DNA of 64,000 bases. Origin: Actinomycetaceae bacterium. Lineage in GTDB: Bacteria; Actinomycetota; Actinomycetes; Actinomycetales; Actinomycetaceae. The stretch covers positions 124,001 through 188,000 of the forward strand of contig JAUNUK010000002.1 of assembly GCA_030538185.1 (NCBI GenBank), written 5' to 3'. The notes below the pieces were generated by a model, which saw nothing but the letters and a program-made list of their open reading frames with translations, was not told the origin of the DNA and searched no databases. The position numbers were made by a program, and so were the translations under genes. This document shows positions 38,304-46,894 of the stretch, piece by piece (positions within the stretch are counted from its first letter, which is position 1; every line of letters begins with the position of its first letter).

Positions 38304-39533
38304 GTGTGGCGAATTAGCGGTGAAATAAAAGGGTATCCCTGGGGTTCGACCTCGGCAATACCCGCCTTTGCCGGCTGGGAAGAGTCTGGAAACCCCATTG
38401 CAGAGGTCTGGTACGGAGCGCATGCCTTGACATCCTCACGGGTATTAAAAAACTTTCCCGAGGGCGACACGCAAGGAACCGAGAGCTCCCTGGGCACCCT
38501 GAGGGAAATTATTGCCGCCGATCCTCACCGGGTTCTTGGATCCGACGTTGTCAACCGTTTCGGAGAAAATCTGCCCTACCTGCTGAAACTGATTGCTCCG
38601 GCTACGCCTTTGTCGCTGCAGGTTCACCCCTCGAAAGACCGCGCTTCCCAGATGTTTGATCTCGAAAGTGACGCAGGGATCCCCTTGGAGCATCCCCGCA
38701 GGCGTTACAGAGATTCAAATCACAAGCCTGAACTGATCTACGCCCTGTCTCGCTTCGAGGCGGTTGCCGGTTTTCGAGCCCCCAGACGGGCAATGGAGAT
38801 CCTGGCAGGGATCGAGGCGCCTTTGGCACAAAGAGTCTCGCGGCAATTGCGAAGTAAGCCAGGCAGTGCGGGTATCCGTGCAGCTGTTTCTGGGTTGCTT
38901 AGCCCTCATACTAGGCCTTCTGCCGAAGATGTTGACCAAGTGGTACAGGCCTGTGTCCAACGGCTGCAAGATGGCATTTCACCTTCACTTCGCGTGGATC
39001 GTGTCGTGGCGAATCTGGGGTCGGCCTACCCAGGCGATCCAGGGATTATTGTTGCCGCACTGATGAATCCTGTCACCTTGCATCCTGGCGAAGTGCTCTT
39101 TATTCCGGCTGGGGGTATTCACGCTTATCTATCAGGCTTGGGTGTGGAACTGATGGCTAACTCTGACAATGTTTTGCGCGCAGGCTTGACTGCAAAGCAT
39201 GTGGATGTTGAGGAGCTTTTGGCCTGTTTGGACTACGTTGCGGCACCTCCCACACGAATTGCCGCTGAGCGCATAACGGATTCGACAGCTGTCTTTTATG
39301 CGCCTGTAGATGACTTTGAACTCTCTGTTTCAACGCTTGACGGCTCGGTTACACGGTTGCCAGGCCGGGATTCAAGGATCTGTCTGTGTGTTGAAGGAGA
39401 GATCACTCTTGGACATAGGCCCAGTGCCCAGGATGTTGTGTTGAAACCAGCGCAAGCCGTCTTTGTTAGCGCAGACGAAGGACCACTTTATGGTCAAGGT
39501 ACAGGAATCTTAATGCAGGCTGATGTGCCATAA
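38304..39533 (+). CDS. manA: mannose-6-phosphate isomerase, class I
   Basis: A 409-residue zinc enzyme that interconverts fructose-6-phosphate and mannose-6-phosphate. It has [11 protein letters not shown] near the start, [17 protein letters not shown] with a zinc-binding His (about 110), the [10 protein letters not shown] segment with the metal-binding Glu, and [22 protein letters not shown] (first 20 residues typical, with the next His and catalytic region). manA next to whiB2 is conserved across actinobacteria. The GTG start follows GAGGTG. A CCGAGGGCG copy lies at 38458. Confidence 0.93.
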   Translation: MWRISGEIKGYPWGSTSAIPAFAGWEESGNPIAEVWYGAHALTSSRVLKNFPEGDTQGTESSLGTLREIIAADPHRVLGSDVVNRFGENLPYLLKLIAPATPLSLQVHPSKDRASQMFDLESDAGIPLEHPRRRYRDSNHKPELIYALSRFEAVAGFRAPRRAMEILAGIEAPLAQRVSRQLRSKPGSAGIRAAVSGLLSPHTRPSAEDVDQVVQACVQRLQDGISPSLRVDRVVANLGSAYPGDPGIIVAALMNPVTLHPGEVLFIPAGGIHAYLSGLGVELMANSDNVLRAGLTAKHVDVEELLACLDYVAAPPTRIAAERITDSTAVFYAPVDDFELSVSTLDGSVTRLPGRDSRICLCVEGEITLGHRPSAQDVVLKPAQAVFVSADEGPLYGQGTGILMQADVP

Positions 39534-39548
39534 CTCGCACTAGTGGTG

Positions 39549-39570
39549 TCACCCAGATTGGAAAGGGTGA
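39549..39570 (+). terminator. weak hairpin after manA
   Basis: TCACCC (39549-39554) and GGGTGA (39565-39570) form a 6-bp stem with a 10-base loop, 16 bases after the manA stop. There is no T-run on the plus strand, so termination is uncertain. Confidence 0.35.
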
Positions 39571-39621
39571 AAAATGGAGATATTTAGGGCTTACACCTGC
39601 GAAGATAGCGCTTGCGGCATA

Positions 39622-39707
39622 TTGCACCTCTCAATGGTCTTGCATACCATGCCAAAGCAGCGCTAAGGTAAAAGACACGCGTGTAGTTTAGGGTTGTGCT
39701 TAGCTAG
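39622..39707 (+). promoter_or_regulatory. whiB2 promoter region with a short upstream reading frame
   Basis: Two promoter candidates precede whiB2. TTGCAC (39622-39627) and TACCAT (39645-39650) are separated by 17 bases, the best two-box match in the window. TAGTTT (39684-39689) is followed by 6 bases and a GTG that opens a four-codon frame ending in TAG (39696-39707), 41 bases before the whiB2 GTG. The second arrangement copies the leaderless pattern but could be chance. Confidence 0.45.
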
Positions 39708-39748
39708 GCGAAACAAGAAAAGTTGCAAGTCGGAGGGAATACGAGCCT

Positions 39749-40045
39749 GTGTGGAACATCTTTGGTGAGGGTCCGCTGCTTACCGACTTCGATCCGATGG
39801 CGGATGACTACCTCGACGATGAGGGACAGCTAGGATGGCAAGAACGCGCGCTGTGCGCACAGACCGATCCTGAAGCCTTCTTTCCTGAAAAGGGCGGATC
39901 GACTCGTGAAGCAAAGAGCGTTTGTGCGGCATGTGATGTGCGAGCAGAGTGCCTTGAATACGCCTTGACGAATGACGAGAGGTTTGGAATTTGGGGTGGG
40001 CTGTCTGAGCGTGAACGACGTAAACTCAAGCGTCGTCTGAGCTGA
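39749..40045 (+). CDS. whiB2: WhiB family iron-sulfur regulator, WhiB2/WhmD type
   Basis: A 98-residue transcription factor with the four cysteines of the WhiB 4Fe-4S cluster (ALCAQTDPEAFF; VCAACDVRAEC) and the GIWGGLSERERRKLKRR turn and basic tail. The GT2/DUF5719/DUF3499 neighbours are those of whiB2 in mycobacteria, whose product (WhmD) controls septation and division. It lacks the RGRPR AT-hook of WhiB7. The GTG start is supported by GGAGG 12 bases upstream. In related systems WhiB2 works with a WhiA-type partner and sigma-A. Confidence 0.93.
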   Translation: MWNIFGEGPLLTDFDPMADDYLDDEGQLGWQERALCAQTDPEAFFPEKGGSTREAKSVCAACDVRAECLEYALTNDERFGIWGGLSERERRKLKRRLS

Positions 40046-40058
40046 TTGTTCAAACTCC

Positions 40059-43000
40059 TTGCATGTCACAGCGATAATCGTCACATCAGGCGAAACGCCG
40101 TACCTGAGTACGACGCTGCGCGCAGTATTAGAACAGAGTAAAAAGCCCGATCGCGTGGTCCTCATTGATGTTTCTAAAGAGGGCATCGTGAGACCACCAA
40201 ATACCATCACCGTGAGGGTCCCTGGTGCAAAAAACTTCGGGAGGGCCTTATCTCGCGGTCTTAAAATCCTGAAAAAACAAGACTCATTTGCGCAGACAGA
40301 CCGGGAGTGGTTGTGGCTTTTGCACGATGATTCTGCGCCACACATCGACTGCCTTCAACACCTGAAACGTAAGGCACGAAGTTCTGTTACGGCAGCAATG
40401 ATAGGCGTCAAGCAGTGTTCGTGGGACAACCCCGAAATAGTCTTAGAAGTCGGTATCCAAGCGACCAGAAGTGGCCGTCGGATGCTCGACATTGACGAAT
40501 TTGAACTAGATCAAGGTCAATACGACGGAAGGGAAGATGTCCTTTCCGTAGGGATTGCCGGAGCACTGATCCGGAAATCCACCTTTGAAGAACTCGGGGG
40601 GCTAGATCCTTATCTTGGGCCCTTTGGGGACGGTCTAGAGTTGGGTCGCCGCGTGAGGCTTGCAGGGCTGCGCGTCGTGGTAGAGCCGAAAGCAATTGTT
40701 TTCCATAAACAAGCTGGCCTTCATGGCATGCGCGGGAAAGGGGGAGGCAGGCCCACCCGCAGTGAGATGACTAGAGCGGGGTTCAGCGGGAGCCTAGTGG
40801 CAGATGACAATCGTTCTTTTCGGGCCAGGCGAACCGCCCAGATCTATAACTGGCTGCTTGCGGTTCCACTATGGCAGCTGCCCTTCACCTACCTTCTGCT
40901 ATGCATCCTTGGGGTCCTGCGTTCCGTAGTACGTTTGGCGCGCAAGACGCCGCGTCTTGCAGCTTTTGAACTGAGGGCTTTGTGGTCGGTGATAGCTCGC
41001 CCATGGGTGGTGTTTTCAGGGCGGCGGCGTATAGCAGCATGTGCCGTGCTACCCCGTAGCGTACTGCGCCCACTGGAAACGACACACCGAGAAATTGAGG
41101 CCGCCAAACGCACCCTTAAACGTGTACACGCTGAGGTCAACGACCCCCTGCTGCGAGATGAAGCAGCTCAGAGTGATTTACACGCACGCCTCTCGGTGGA
41201 ACGGACAGTCCATTGGGTGATCGTGGTGTTGCTCGCCTTCCTTTCCGCAATCTCTTTTAGGAGCATCCTCACTGGCGCCGTGGGAGGTGCCCTTCCTGCC
41301 CTGGACACGGACTTCAACACATTCTTTGCTTCCGTGTTGAGCGGGTGGATTCCCTCCGGGGACGGCTATGCAGGAGGCATCGGGGGCTTCGATCTCTTTA
41401 CCGCCTTGCTTGTGGTCCTGACTCTCCCCTTCAATCTCGCAGGGATTGATCCCAATGTTGTCGTGGGGTTTTTCCTTGTCCTGTCTCTCCCAGCAGCCTG
41501 GATGTCAATGTGGTGGGCTACTTCAGCCTTCACGTACAGGATGTCCCTGCGTTTGTGGTCATCGCTTTTCTGGGCGCTGAGCCCCGCATTACTTGTGTCA
41601 GTAGCTCACGGGCACCTCGGGGCTGTGGTCATCACTGTCATCGCGCCCGCGGGGCTGGGTGCCCTGATTAAAGGCCAAGGGCTTGGCATTGGCCGGATCC
41701 TCAAAGGGGATAATGGACCGATCGTTCTTCAGCACAACCGAGTCTCTATTCCTTTGCTTGCTCTGGCCTCCACAATCCTATTGGTCATAACCTCATCACT
41801 CGTGGCATGTGGCCTGTTCTTGTGCCTTGTATTGATTGTGGGTGCCATCAAAGCGACAACCTTGCGCAGGTATGTGCCTCTCTTGGTTTTACCGTCGGTT
41901 GTGGCGGCGTCGCCTGTTGTTTATCGTGCCTTTAGTGGCCGCCACTTCGGTGCCTGGCGTGAACTCTTCGCTCAGGTCGAACTGCCCTATAAGGAGCAAC
42001 TGCCCTCCGCATGGCAGCTCGCCTCGGGACTCCCGACACCTCCCCATACATTGCTTTCCAACTCCTTTGGCCTGGCAGCTTTGTCATGGATCCAAGAGTT
42101 GCTCTGGCTCATTCCGGGATGGATTGTTGTGGGGGCCGCAGTTTTGGCAATGTTTCGATGGTCCACTGCGGTGTGGCCGGTACGAGTGGCATGGCTGGTG
42201 TCCATCGGGGCTTTATTTGGTGCGCTGGCCTCGACGCACATACCTGTGTCACTAGCCCATACGCACGTCGTAACCTCATGGCCCGCGCCTTGGCTCGCCT
42301 TGTGGTGGTTGGGATTGCTCTCCGCAGCTTTGCTTGGTTGGGGGCCAATGGTTCCTGATGAGGATAGGAATCCAGGCGCCCAAGAACTCATGATCCGATC
42401 TGTTTCTAAGATCCTCGGGGTGGCGTCCATTGCTCTGGCTGTGGTGTCCGGTGCAGTCCTGACTATCGGTACGTCCCCAGGTTTTCTTGTGCTCGAAACA
42501 CGCGAAGCCCAAAGTGTCGCTGCCATCGTGCGCAATTCTCAACAGGGTGACTACGCGCAACGCACCCTGGCCATAACAGTTGATGAAAAAGCAACGGGGG
42601 GCGACCTCGTTGAAGCTCAAGTGTGGCGCGGTCCGGGCATGACTGCAGTAGATGTGAGTAGACAACTATCCATCCGGCGCTTGGCCACGGGTGAAGGGCG
42701 ACTCGAGGTAGATCCCACAACCCAAGAACTCCAAAGTATTGTTGGGGCTTTGGTTTCGCGCAGCTCTTCCCTGGCCCTATTGGGACGGCATGCCATTGGC
42801 CTGGTCATACTCCCAGGTGTTGACGGGTCTGGGGGAGTCGAACTTGTAAACGCTCTGGACGCCAATCCAGATCTAGAAAAGATTGGGGTGACTGCCTCAG
42901 GCATGTTGTGGAGGGTCATCCCTGAGGCCCAGTCTGCCCATGTGTCTCAAGCTCCAGGACAATGGTCAAAGGGCGTGACCAGTTGGCCTCATGACGGTAA

Positions 43001-43310
43001 AGGCGTAAAAGCTCTCGCGGGCGGGCCGGGCATGGATATTGCCCTAGAAAACAGGCCAACAAGCACCTTGTTATCCGTGGCCGAGCGTCCTGATCCACAC
43101 TGGTCAGCCACATTAGATGGAAAACCCTTGGAGGCTATAAGCCCTCAAGGTGCGCTGCAGACTTTTAAGGTGCCCGCGGGTGCTGGAGTCTTGCACATCA
43201 GCTACCTAGCTTTTGGGCATTGGATGTGGCTGGGGACATTCCTGCTGGCCTTAACCGTATTGTTCTTTGCCATTTTGCCCTTGCGTCGTTCCCAGGAGAT
43301 TGAGGCATGA
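40059..43310 (+). CDS. GT2 glycosyltransferase fused to a large membrane domain
   Basis: A 1083-residue protein. Residues 1-250 form a divergent GT2 domain (VTAIIVTSGETPYLSTTL, WLWLLHDDSAPHID as metal site, SVGIAGALIRKSTFEELGG, FGDGLELGRRVRLAG). About 260-290 and 390-880 hold some twelve helices, with an outer loop after the first of the second set (ALPALDTDFNTFF). About 900-1060 is an outer beta-rich region before a last helix. This architecture is conserved beside whiB2 in actinobacteria and is thought to act in envelope glycan assembly, but the product is not known. The only in-frame start after the preceding stop is a TTG, with no ribosome site. Confidence 0.85.
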   Translation: MHVTAIIVTSGETPYLSTTLRAVLEQSKKPDRVVLIDVSKEGIVRPPNTITVRVPGAKNFGRALSRGLKILKKQDSFAQTDREWLWLLHDDSAPHIDCLQHLKRKARSSVTAAMIGVKQCSWDNPEIVLEVGIQATRSGRRMLDIDEFELDQGQYDGREDVLSVGIAGALIRKSTFEELGGLDPYLGPFGDGLELGRRVRLAGLRVVVEPKAIVFHKQAGLHGMRGKGGGRPTRSEMTRAGFSGSLVADDNRSFRARRTAQIYNWLLAVPLWQLPFTYLLLCILGVLRSVVRLARKTPRLAAFELRALWSVIARPWVVFSGRRRIAACAVLPRSVLRPLETTHREIEAAKRTLKRVHAEVNDPLLRDEAAQSDLHARLSVERTVHWVIVVLLAFLSAISFRSILTGAVGGALPALDTDFNTFFASVLSGWIPSGDGYAGGIGGFDLFTALLVVLTLPFNLAGIDPNVVVGFFLVLSLPAAWMSMWWATSAFTYRMSLRLWSSLFWALSPALLVSVAHGHLGAVVITVIAPAGLGALIKGQGLGIGRILKGDNGPIVLQHNRVSIPLLALASTILLVITSSLVACGLFLCLVLIVGAIKATTLRRYVPLLVLPSVVAASPVVYRAFSGRHFGAWRELFAQVELPYKEQLPSAWQLASGLPTPPHTLLSNSFGLAALSWIQELLWLIPGWIVVGAAVLAMFRWSTAVWPVRVAWLVSIGALFGALASTHIPVSLAHTHVVTSWPAPWLALWWLGLLSAALLGWGPMVPDEDRNPGAQELMIRSVSKILGVASIALAVVSGAVLTIGTSPGFLVLETREAQSVAAIVRNSQQGDYAQRTLAITVDEKATGGDLVEAQVWRGPGMTAVDVSRQLSIRRLATGEGRLEVDPTTQELQSIVGALVSRSSSLALLGRHAIGLVILPGVDGSGGVELVNALDANPDLEKIGVTASGMLWRVIPEAQSAHVSQAPGQWSKGVTSWPHDGKGVKALAGGPGMDIALENRPTSTLLSVAERPDPHWSATLDGKPLEAISPQGALQTFKVPAGAGVLHISYLAFGHWMWLGTFLLALTVLFFAILPLRRSQEIEA

Positions 43311-44866
43311 ACAAAGAACCTATAGAGCAAGAGATCCCTGATTTACAAGTTTCGGATGCCGATGAGGCACCCAGCAGTGAGCCTCATCAATCTTCACAGA
43401 AAGGGCCTGCGCATTTTCTGCGGATAACGGGGAAAGTGGCTCTCAGTGCCTTCAGTGCAGTGATGCTTATTTCCTTGGGTATCGCGGTTGTTCTCGCTGA
43501 TGCTTTGGTCCCAAAGGTCACGGCAGGAAGCATACGTATCTCACACATGGATCTACCAGCAACGGCTGTGAATCTAGCGTGTCCACAGATGCCTGATCAC
43601 ACGAACCGTGAAGGAATGAGTATTGATGGTCTGGACACTCCGCCGGTTGTATCCGCAAGCACAACTGTTGCCGTGATGTCCTCCTCGGGTTCCTTACCCA
43701 AAGGGGTAAGTTTCCTCGATGCAGATGGCAACAGTATGGAGCTGAGCCCAAGGGCGGGTCTCATACAGGGAAGCTACCCTTCGGCGCACATCGGTTACCT
43801 CCACGCACCTCCGAACGATGATGCCACAGCCTTGGGTGGGGCTGTAGTGGAACAGTCGGTCAACACTGGTGATTATCGAGGTCTGGCTTCAAGCGGGTGT
43901 TTGGCACCTAGTATGGATTCCTGGCTTGTCGGTGGAAGTACCTCTGCAGGAGTTACAAGCACACTGCGTATTTTGAATCCCTTAGAGCGGCGCGTCGAAG
44001 TCAGCGTTGCGGCGTGGGGATCCACAGGGCCGCTGAATATCTCTCGGGGAAGCAATGTGGCAATAGCTCCAGGTCAAGTCCTAAGTATCCCCATGGAAGC
44101 CGTTGTCGCAAACGAGCCTCGCATAGTGATTAGAGTGACCTCAAATGGTGGCGGGGTCGTAGCCACAATGGTGGCACACCGCCTGGATGGCGTGGTGCCC
44201 ATGGGTGTAGATCTCATCGTCCCTTCCGCTCCTCCCAGTCAGACCTTGACGATTCCGGGGGTGTCCTTCGACGGCTCCGAAGGTTATCTGCGCCTCTTAA
44301 ACCCCTCAATGCAACCAGTAACTGCGAGTGTCTGGGTTCTGGGGCCTCGCGGTAAAGAAGCCTTGGGTGGAGCCGAACAACTGATTTTAGATCCGGGAGC
44401 GGTATTTGATATTTCTTTGACTGGACTTGAACAGGGGAATTATGGACTGGTCGTTCAAGGTTCCGGGGATATTATCGGGGCAGCCCAGGTGTTTAGGCAG
44501 GCCGGTGCCTCTGAATCAGGAATGAGCCGCCAGGCTCAGGATTTTGCCTGGATCCCCTCTGCCGAGATTGGCGATACCTGGGCCTTGGTCGGGCCACAAG
44601 GATTACGCCGTACCCTTGTCTTCACCAACCCTAATCCCAATAGCGTCACAGCGAGCTATGGGACCCAAACTATTGAGGTCCCCGGAGAGTCAACTGCAGC
44701 GCTCACATTGGAGAATGCCGAATTGGGTATGAGACTCAAGGCTCCTGGCATGGGGGTTGCGCAGGTCTTGACCACAGACCTGCTAGGTGGTGAAGGGATC
44801 AGCCTCGCCAACCCCACACCTGATTCTTCCAAGAACAACACGGTGCGTGTACAAATAGGTACATGA
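43307..44866 (+). CDS. DUF5719 family membrane-anchored protein
   Basis: A 519-residue protein with a charged cytoplasmic start, a single anchor helix at about residues 45-68 and a long outer part of beta-rich repeats rich in Gly, Ser and Val (for example LRILNPLERRVEVSVAAWG and LRLLNPSMQPVTASVWVLG, two clearly similar blocks, plus a third near FTNPNPNSVTASYG). DUF5719 proteins follow the GT2/membrane gene next to whiB2 in actinobacteria; their job is unknown. The ATG overlaps the previous stop by 4 bases and has AGGAG upstream. Confidence 0.85.
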   Translation: MNKEPIEQEIPDLQVSDADEAPSSEPHQSSQKGPAHFLRITGKVALSAFSAVMLISLGIAVVLADALVPKVTAGSIRISHMDLPATAVNLACPQMPDHTNREGMSIDGLDTPPVVSASTTVAVMSSSGSLPKGVSFLDADGNSMELSPRAGLIQGSYPSAHIGYLHAPPNDDATALGGAVVEQSVNTGDYRGLASSGCLAPSMDSWLVGGSTSAGVTSTLRILNPLERRVEVSVAAWGSTGPLNISRGSNVAIAPGQVLSIPMEAVVANEPRIVIRVTSNGGGVVATMVAHRLDGVVPMGVDLIVPSAPPSQTLTIPGVSFDGSEGYLRLLNPSMQPVTASVWVLGPRGKEALGGAEQLILDPGAVFDISLTGLEQGNYGLVVQGSGDIIGAAQVFRQAGASESGMSRQAQDFAWIPSAEIGDTWALVGPQGLRRTLVFTNPNPNSVTASYGTQTIEVPGESTAALTLENAELGMRLKAPGMGVAQVLTTDLLGGEGISLANPTPDSSKNNTVRVQIGT

Positions 44867-44899
44867 GTGCACAAGGCAACACTGTGTGGGACGGTACTT

Positions 44900-45400
44900 C
44901 TAGGCTAACCAGTTCGGATCGATCTCATCAGGTCTGCGTCCCATTAATTGAGCTGCCTGTTCAATGACCACTGCGTGTACCAAGTAGTAAAGTTCCTGCG
45001 CATCCTGCGCCCTTTGCTCACAAGGCTTGCGGTACACCACAATTCGGGCTTGTAGGTGTGAACTGTTTTCAGCAGGGAAGGCTCGCGCCAAGACAACAGA
45101 ATGTTGTTCCCACGGAGCAGGGTCTGAGGGAGGGACATCCTCAACTGCATATTCAATATCCTTGAGTGCAGGCATATGAGCAATGAGGTAGCGCGCCGCC
45201 CCGATCACCAGCTCGTCGAAACGGTCCCTGCGGCTACGGTACATGGGCAAATTTTTGCGGACCAGGGGGCCACGTGCGCCGCGTCCATGTCGATCGCGGG
45301 CAACGAGTCTACGCCTACTTGTGCGGCTAGACGTTGAAACTCGCCAGGAAAAACCGTCACGTTTTCCAATATTGAACTCTGCATCCGATTGCTCCAACAC
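44900..45400 (-). CDS. metallopeptidase-family protein of the whiB2 cluster (Rv3259-like)
   Basis: A 166-residue soluble protein with a basic N-terminus (about residues 20-60) and a zincin-like domain after that (FDELVIGAARYLIAHMP; SVVLARAFPAE; RIVVYRKPCE; LYYLVHAVVIEQAAQLMG). The family is annotated as metallopeptidase, but the HExxH zinc motif is absent: the corresponding place reads H-A-V-V-I-E-Q. The gene is conserved next to DUF3499, also its divergent neighbour here. The GTG start lies 6 bases after TAGGCT, fitting a leaderless message. Confidence 0.8.
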   Translation of the reverse strand: MLEQSDAEFNIGKRDGFSWRVSTSSRTSRRRLVARDRHGRGARGPLVRKNLPMYRSRRDRFDELVIGAARYLIAHMPALKDIEYAVEDVPPSDPAPWEQHSVVLARAFPAENSSHLQARIVVYRKPCEQRAQDAQELYYLVHAVVIEQAAQLMGRRPDEIDPNWLA

Positions 45401-45406
45401 ACCCCC

Positions 45407-45412
45407 AGCCTA
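45407..45412 (-). promoter_or_regulatory. -10 box of a probable leaderless promoter (leftward)
   Basis: Read on the minus strand this is TAGGCT, followed by six bases (GGGGGT) and the GTG start codon at 45400 of the metallopeptidase-family gene. The divergent DUF3499 gene has the same arrangement 34 bases away. Confidence 0.6.
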
Positions 45413-45445
45413 GTCGGGTAGCGTGCAATTGAGGTCATTAGAGAC

Positions 45446-45451
45446 TACCGT
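45446..45451 (+). promoter_or_regulatory. -10 box of a probable leaderless promoter (rightward)
   Basis: TACCGT is followed by GAGACT and then the GTG start codon at 45458 of the DUF3499 gene. There is no Shine-Dalgarno sequence upstream. Confidence 0.5.
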
Positions 45452-45457
45452 GAGACT

Positions 45458-45922
45458 GTGTTTCTCAAACGGCACTGTGCGCGATCTGGATGTTCCCAGC
45501 TTGCAGTGGCGACTCTCACTTATGTCTATCCCGAGTCCACTGCTGTTCTGGGCCCTTTGGCGACTTCTGCGCAGCCCCATGCCTACGATTTGTGTGCCCA
45601 ACATGCCAGCTCTCTAAGCGTCCCGCGTGGTTGGCAAGTTATTCGCCTTGCCTCAGACTTGGAACCGGCTCCGCCCTCGGAAGATGATTTGGAGGCCTTG
45701 GCGGATGCGGTGAGGGAAGCGTCTCGCCGCTCTAAGCCCAGGGTGGCCGAGTTTCAGGCTGAGGCTGCACCCGTGACGCACCAAACGCCCTCACCGGAGC
45801 CTCTTGAGACATACGATGGCATAGAAATTGCTCGCAAAGGGCATTTGAGGGTCTTACGCGGCGCAGCAGGTGAGGCCCATGTGCCACACCATTCAGATGA
45901 TGAAATACTCACTCAAAACTAA
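45458..45922 (+). CDS. DUF3499 family protein (Rv3258c-like)
   Basis: A 154-residue protein with a conserved N-terminal half: two cysteines (HCARSGC), AVATLTYVYPESTAVLGPLA, YDLCAQHASSL and VPRGWQVIRL. The pattern of C-x4-C and C-x2-H suggests zinc binding. The C-terminal half is acidic and variable. The function is unknown; the gene is a steady neighbour of whiB2 in actinobacteria. The GTG start gives the usual short N-terminus. A CCGAGGGCG copy (45672, minus) lies at the junction of the two halves. Confidence 0.85.
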   Translation: MFLKRHCARSGCSQLAVATLTYVYPESTAVLGPLATSAQPHAYDLCAQHASSLSVPRGWQVIRLASDLEPAPPSEDDLEALADAVREASRRSKPRVAEFQAEAAPVTHQTPSPEPLETYDGIEIARKGHLRVLRGAAGEAHVPHHSDDEILTQN

Positions 45923-45952
45923 AGATTCTGTAGCGTCTAGTAGGAGAAACGC

Positions 45953-46894
45953 ATGTCCGCACCTGCCGGTATGAAAGCGATTATCGCCGCGGCTATCGCA
46001 AATCTAATCATCGCATTGTCGAAACTGGGTGCCTGGGTTCTAACCGGGTCATCGGCAATGCTGGCGGAAGCCGTGCACTCTTTTGCGGATACTTCCAATC
46101 AATTCCTGCTGATTTTGGGTACAAAGCAGGCCAAGAAACAGGCCAATGAGACACACCAGTTCGGTTTTGGGCGCTCACGTTATCTGGCTGCCTTCATCGT
46201 GTCTATCGTTTTGTTCACCCTTGGGGGACTCTTTGCCCTGTACGAGGCCTACCACAAGTTCTCTCAACCCAAACCCATCACTTCCTGGCACTGGGTCCCT
46301 GTCTTGGTCTTGGTCGTTGCCATCATTGCTGAAAGCTTCTCGCTGAAAACAGCCCTGGAAGAAGCCCACGAGGCCAGGGGAGAACAGTCCTTGTGGATGT
46401 ATATACGAAGCTCTAGGGCCCCTGAGATTCCCGTTGTCCTCTTAGAGGATGTCGCTGCCCTACTGGGGTTAGTCTTCGCCCTCGGCGGTGTAGGTGCCAC
46501 CTTGGCCACGGGAGACGGACGCTGGGATGCCGTAGGTTCTGCGGCAATCGGGGTCCTATTGGTGGTCGTGGCGGCATTCTTGGCACAGGAGACCACTTCC
46601 TTGCTGATGGGTGAGTCCGTGATGCCTTTGACTCAGGCAGGGGTGCGACACGCCCTGGTCGGAGCCAGCATTAAGGCCGTTATGGACCTGCGGACCATGC
46701 ATGTTGGGCCCGATGAGGTCCTCATTGCCGCAAAGGTTGACATTGACCCGGATGCACACGGAACAGACATCGCCCAGTCCATTAATGCGGCTGAAGAACG
46801 TGTGCGTGCACTCATGCCGCAATACACCTGCTTCATCTTTATCGAGCCCGATCTCTCACAGGTGAGCGGAATATCCGAAACCGAAGTTAATTAG
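45953..46894 (+). CDS. cation diffusion facilitator family transporter
   Basis: A 313-residue metal-ion/proton exchanger with six membrane helices and a cytoplasmic C-terminal domain (about 215-300). The second helix has the metal site AEAVHSFADT (His-x-x-x-Asp). The fifth has LLEDVAALLGL, where the usual His/Asp pair reads Glu-Asp, as in an actinobacterial subgroup. GESVMPL at about 220 marks the start of the soluble domain. The metal cannot be predicted safely. TAGGAG supports the ATG. A CCGAGGGCG copy (46477, minus) lies in helix five. Confidence 0.9.
   Translation: MSAPAGMKAIIAAAIANLIIALSKLGAWVLTGSSAMLAEAVHSFADTSNQFLLILGTKQAKKQANETHQFGFGRSRYLAAFIVSIVLFTLGGLFALYEAYHKFSQPKPITSWHWVPVLVLVVAIIAESFSLKTALEEAHEARGEQSLWMYIRSSRAPEIPVVLLEDVAALLGLVFALGGVGATLATGDGRWDAVGSAAIGVLLVVVAAFLAQETTSLLMGESVMPLTQAGVRHALVGASIKAVMDLRTMHVGPDEVLIAAKVDIDPDAHGTDIAQSINAAEERVRALMPQYTCFIFIEPDLSQVSGISETEVN

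Noticed and set aside
37317-38423. Long N-terminal extension of RmlA
   Set aside because: The first 79 codons have no family similarity, are low-quality in composition and overlap the divergent manA start; the family N-terminus begins at 38186.
39696-39707. WhiB7-type attenuator upstream of the whiB gene
   Set aside because: The WhiB protein lacks the AT-hook of WhiB7 and has WhiB2-type neighbours; the short frame is kept only as a low-interest finding.
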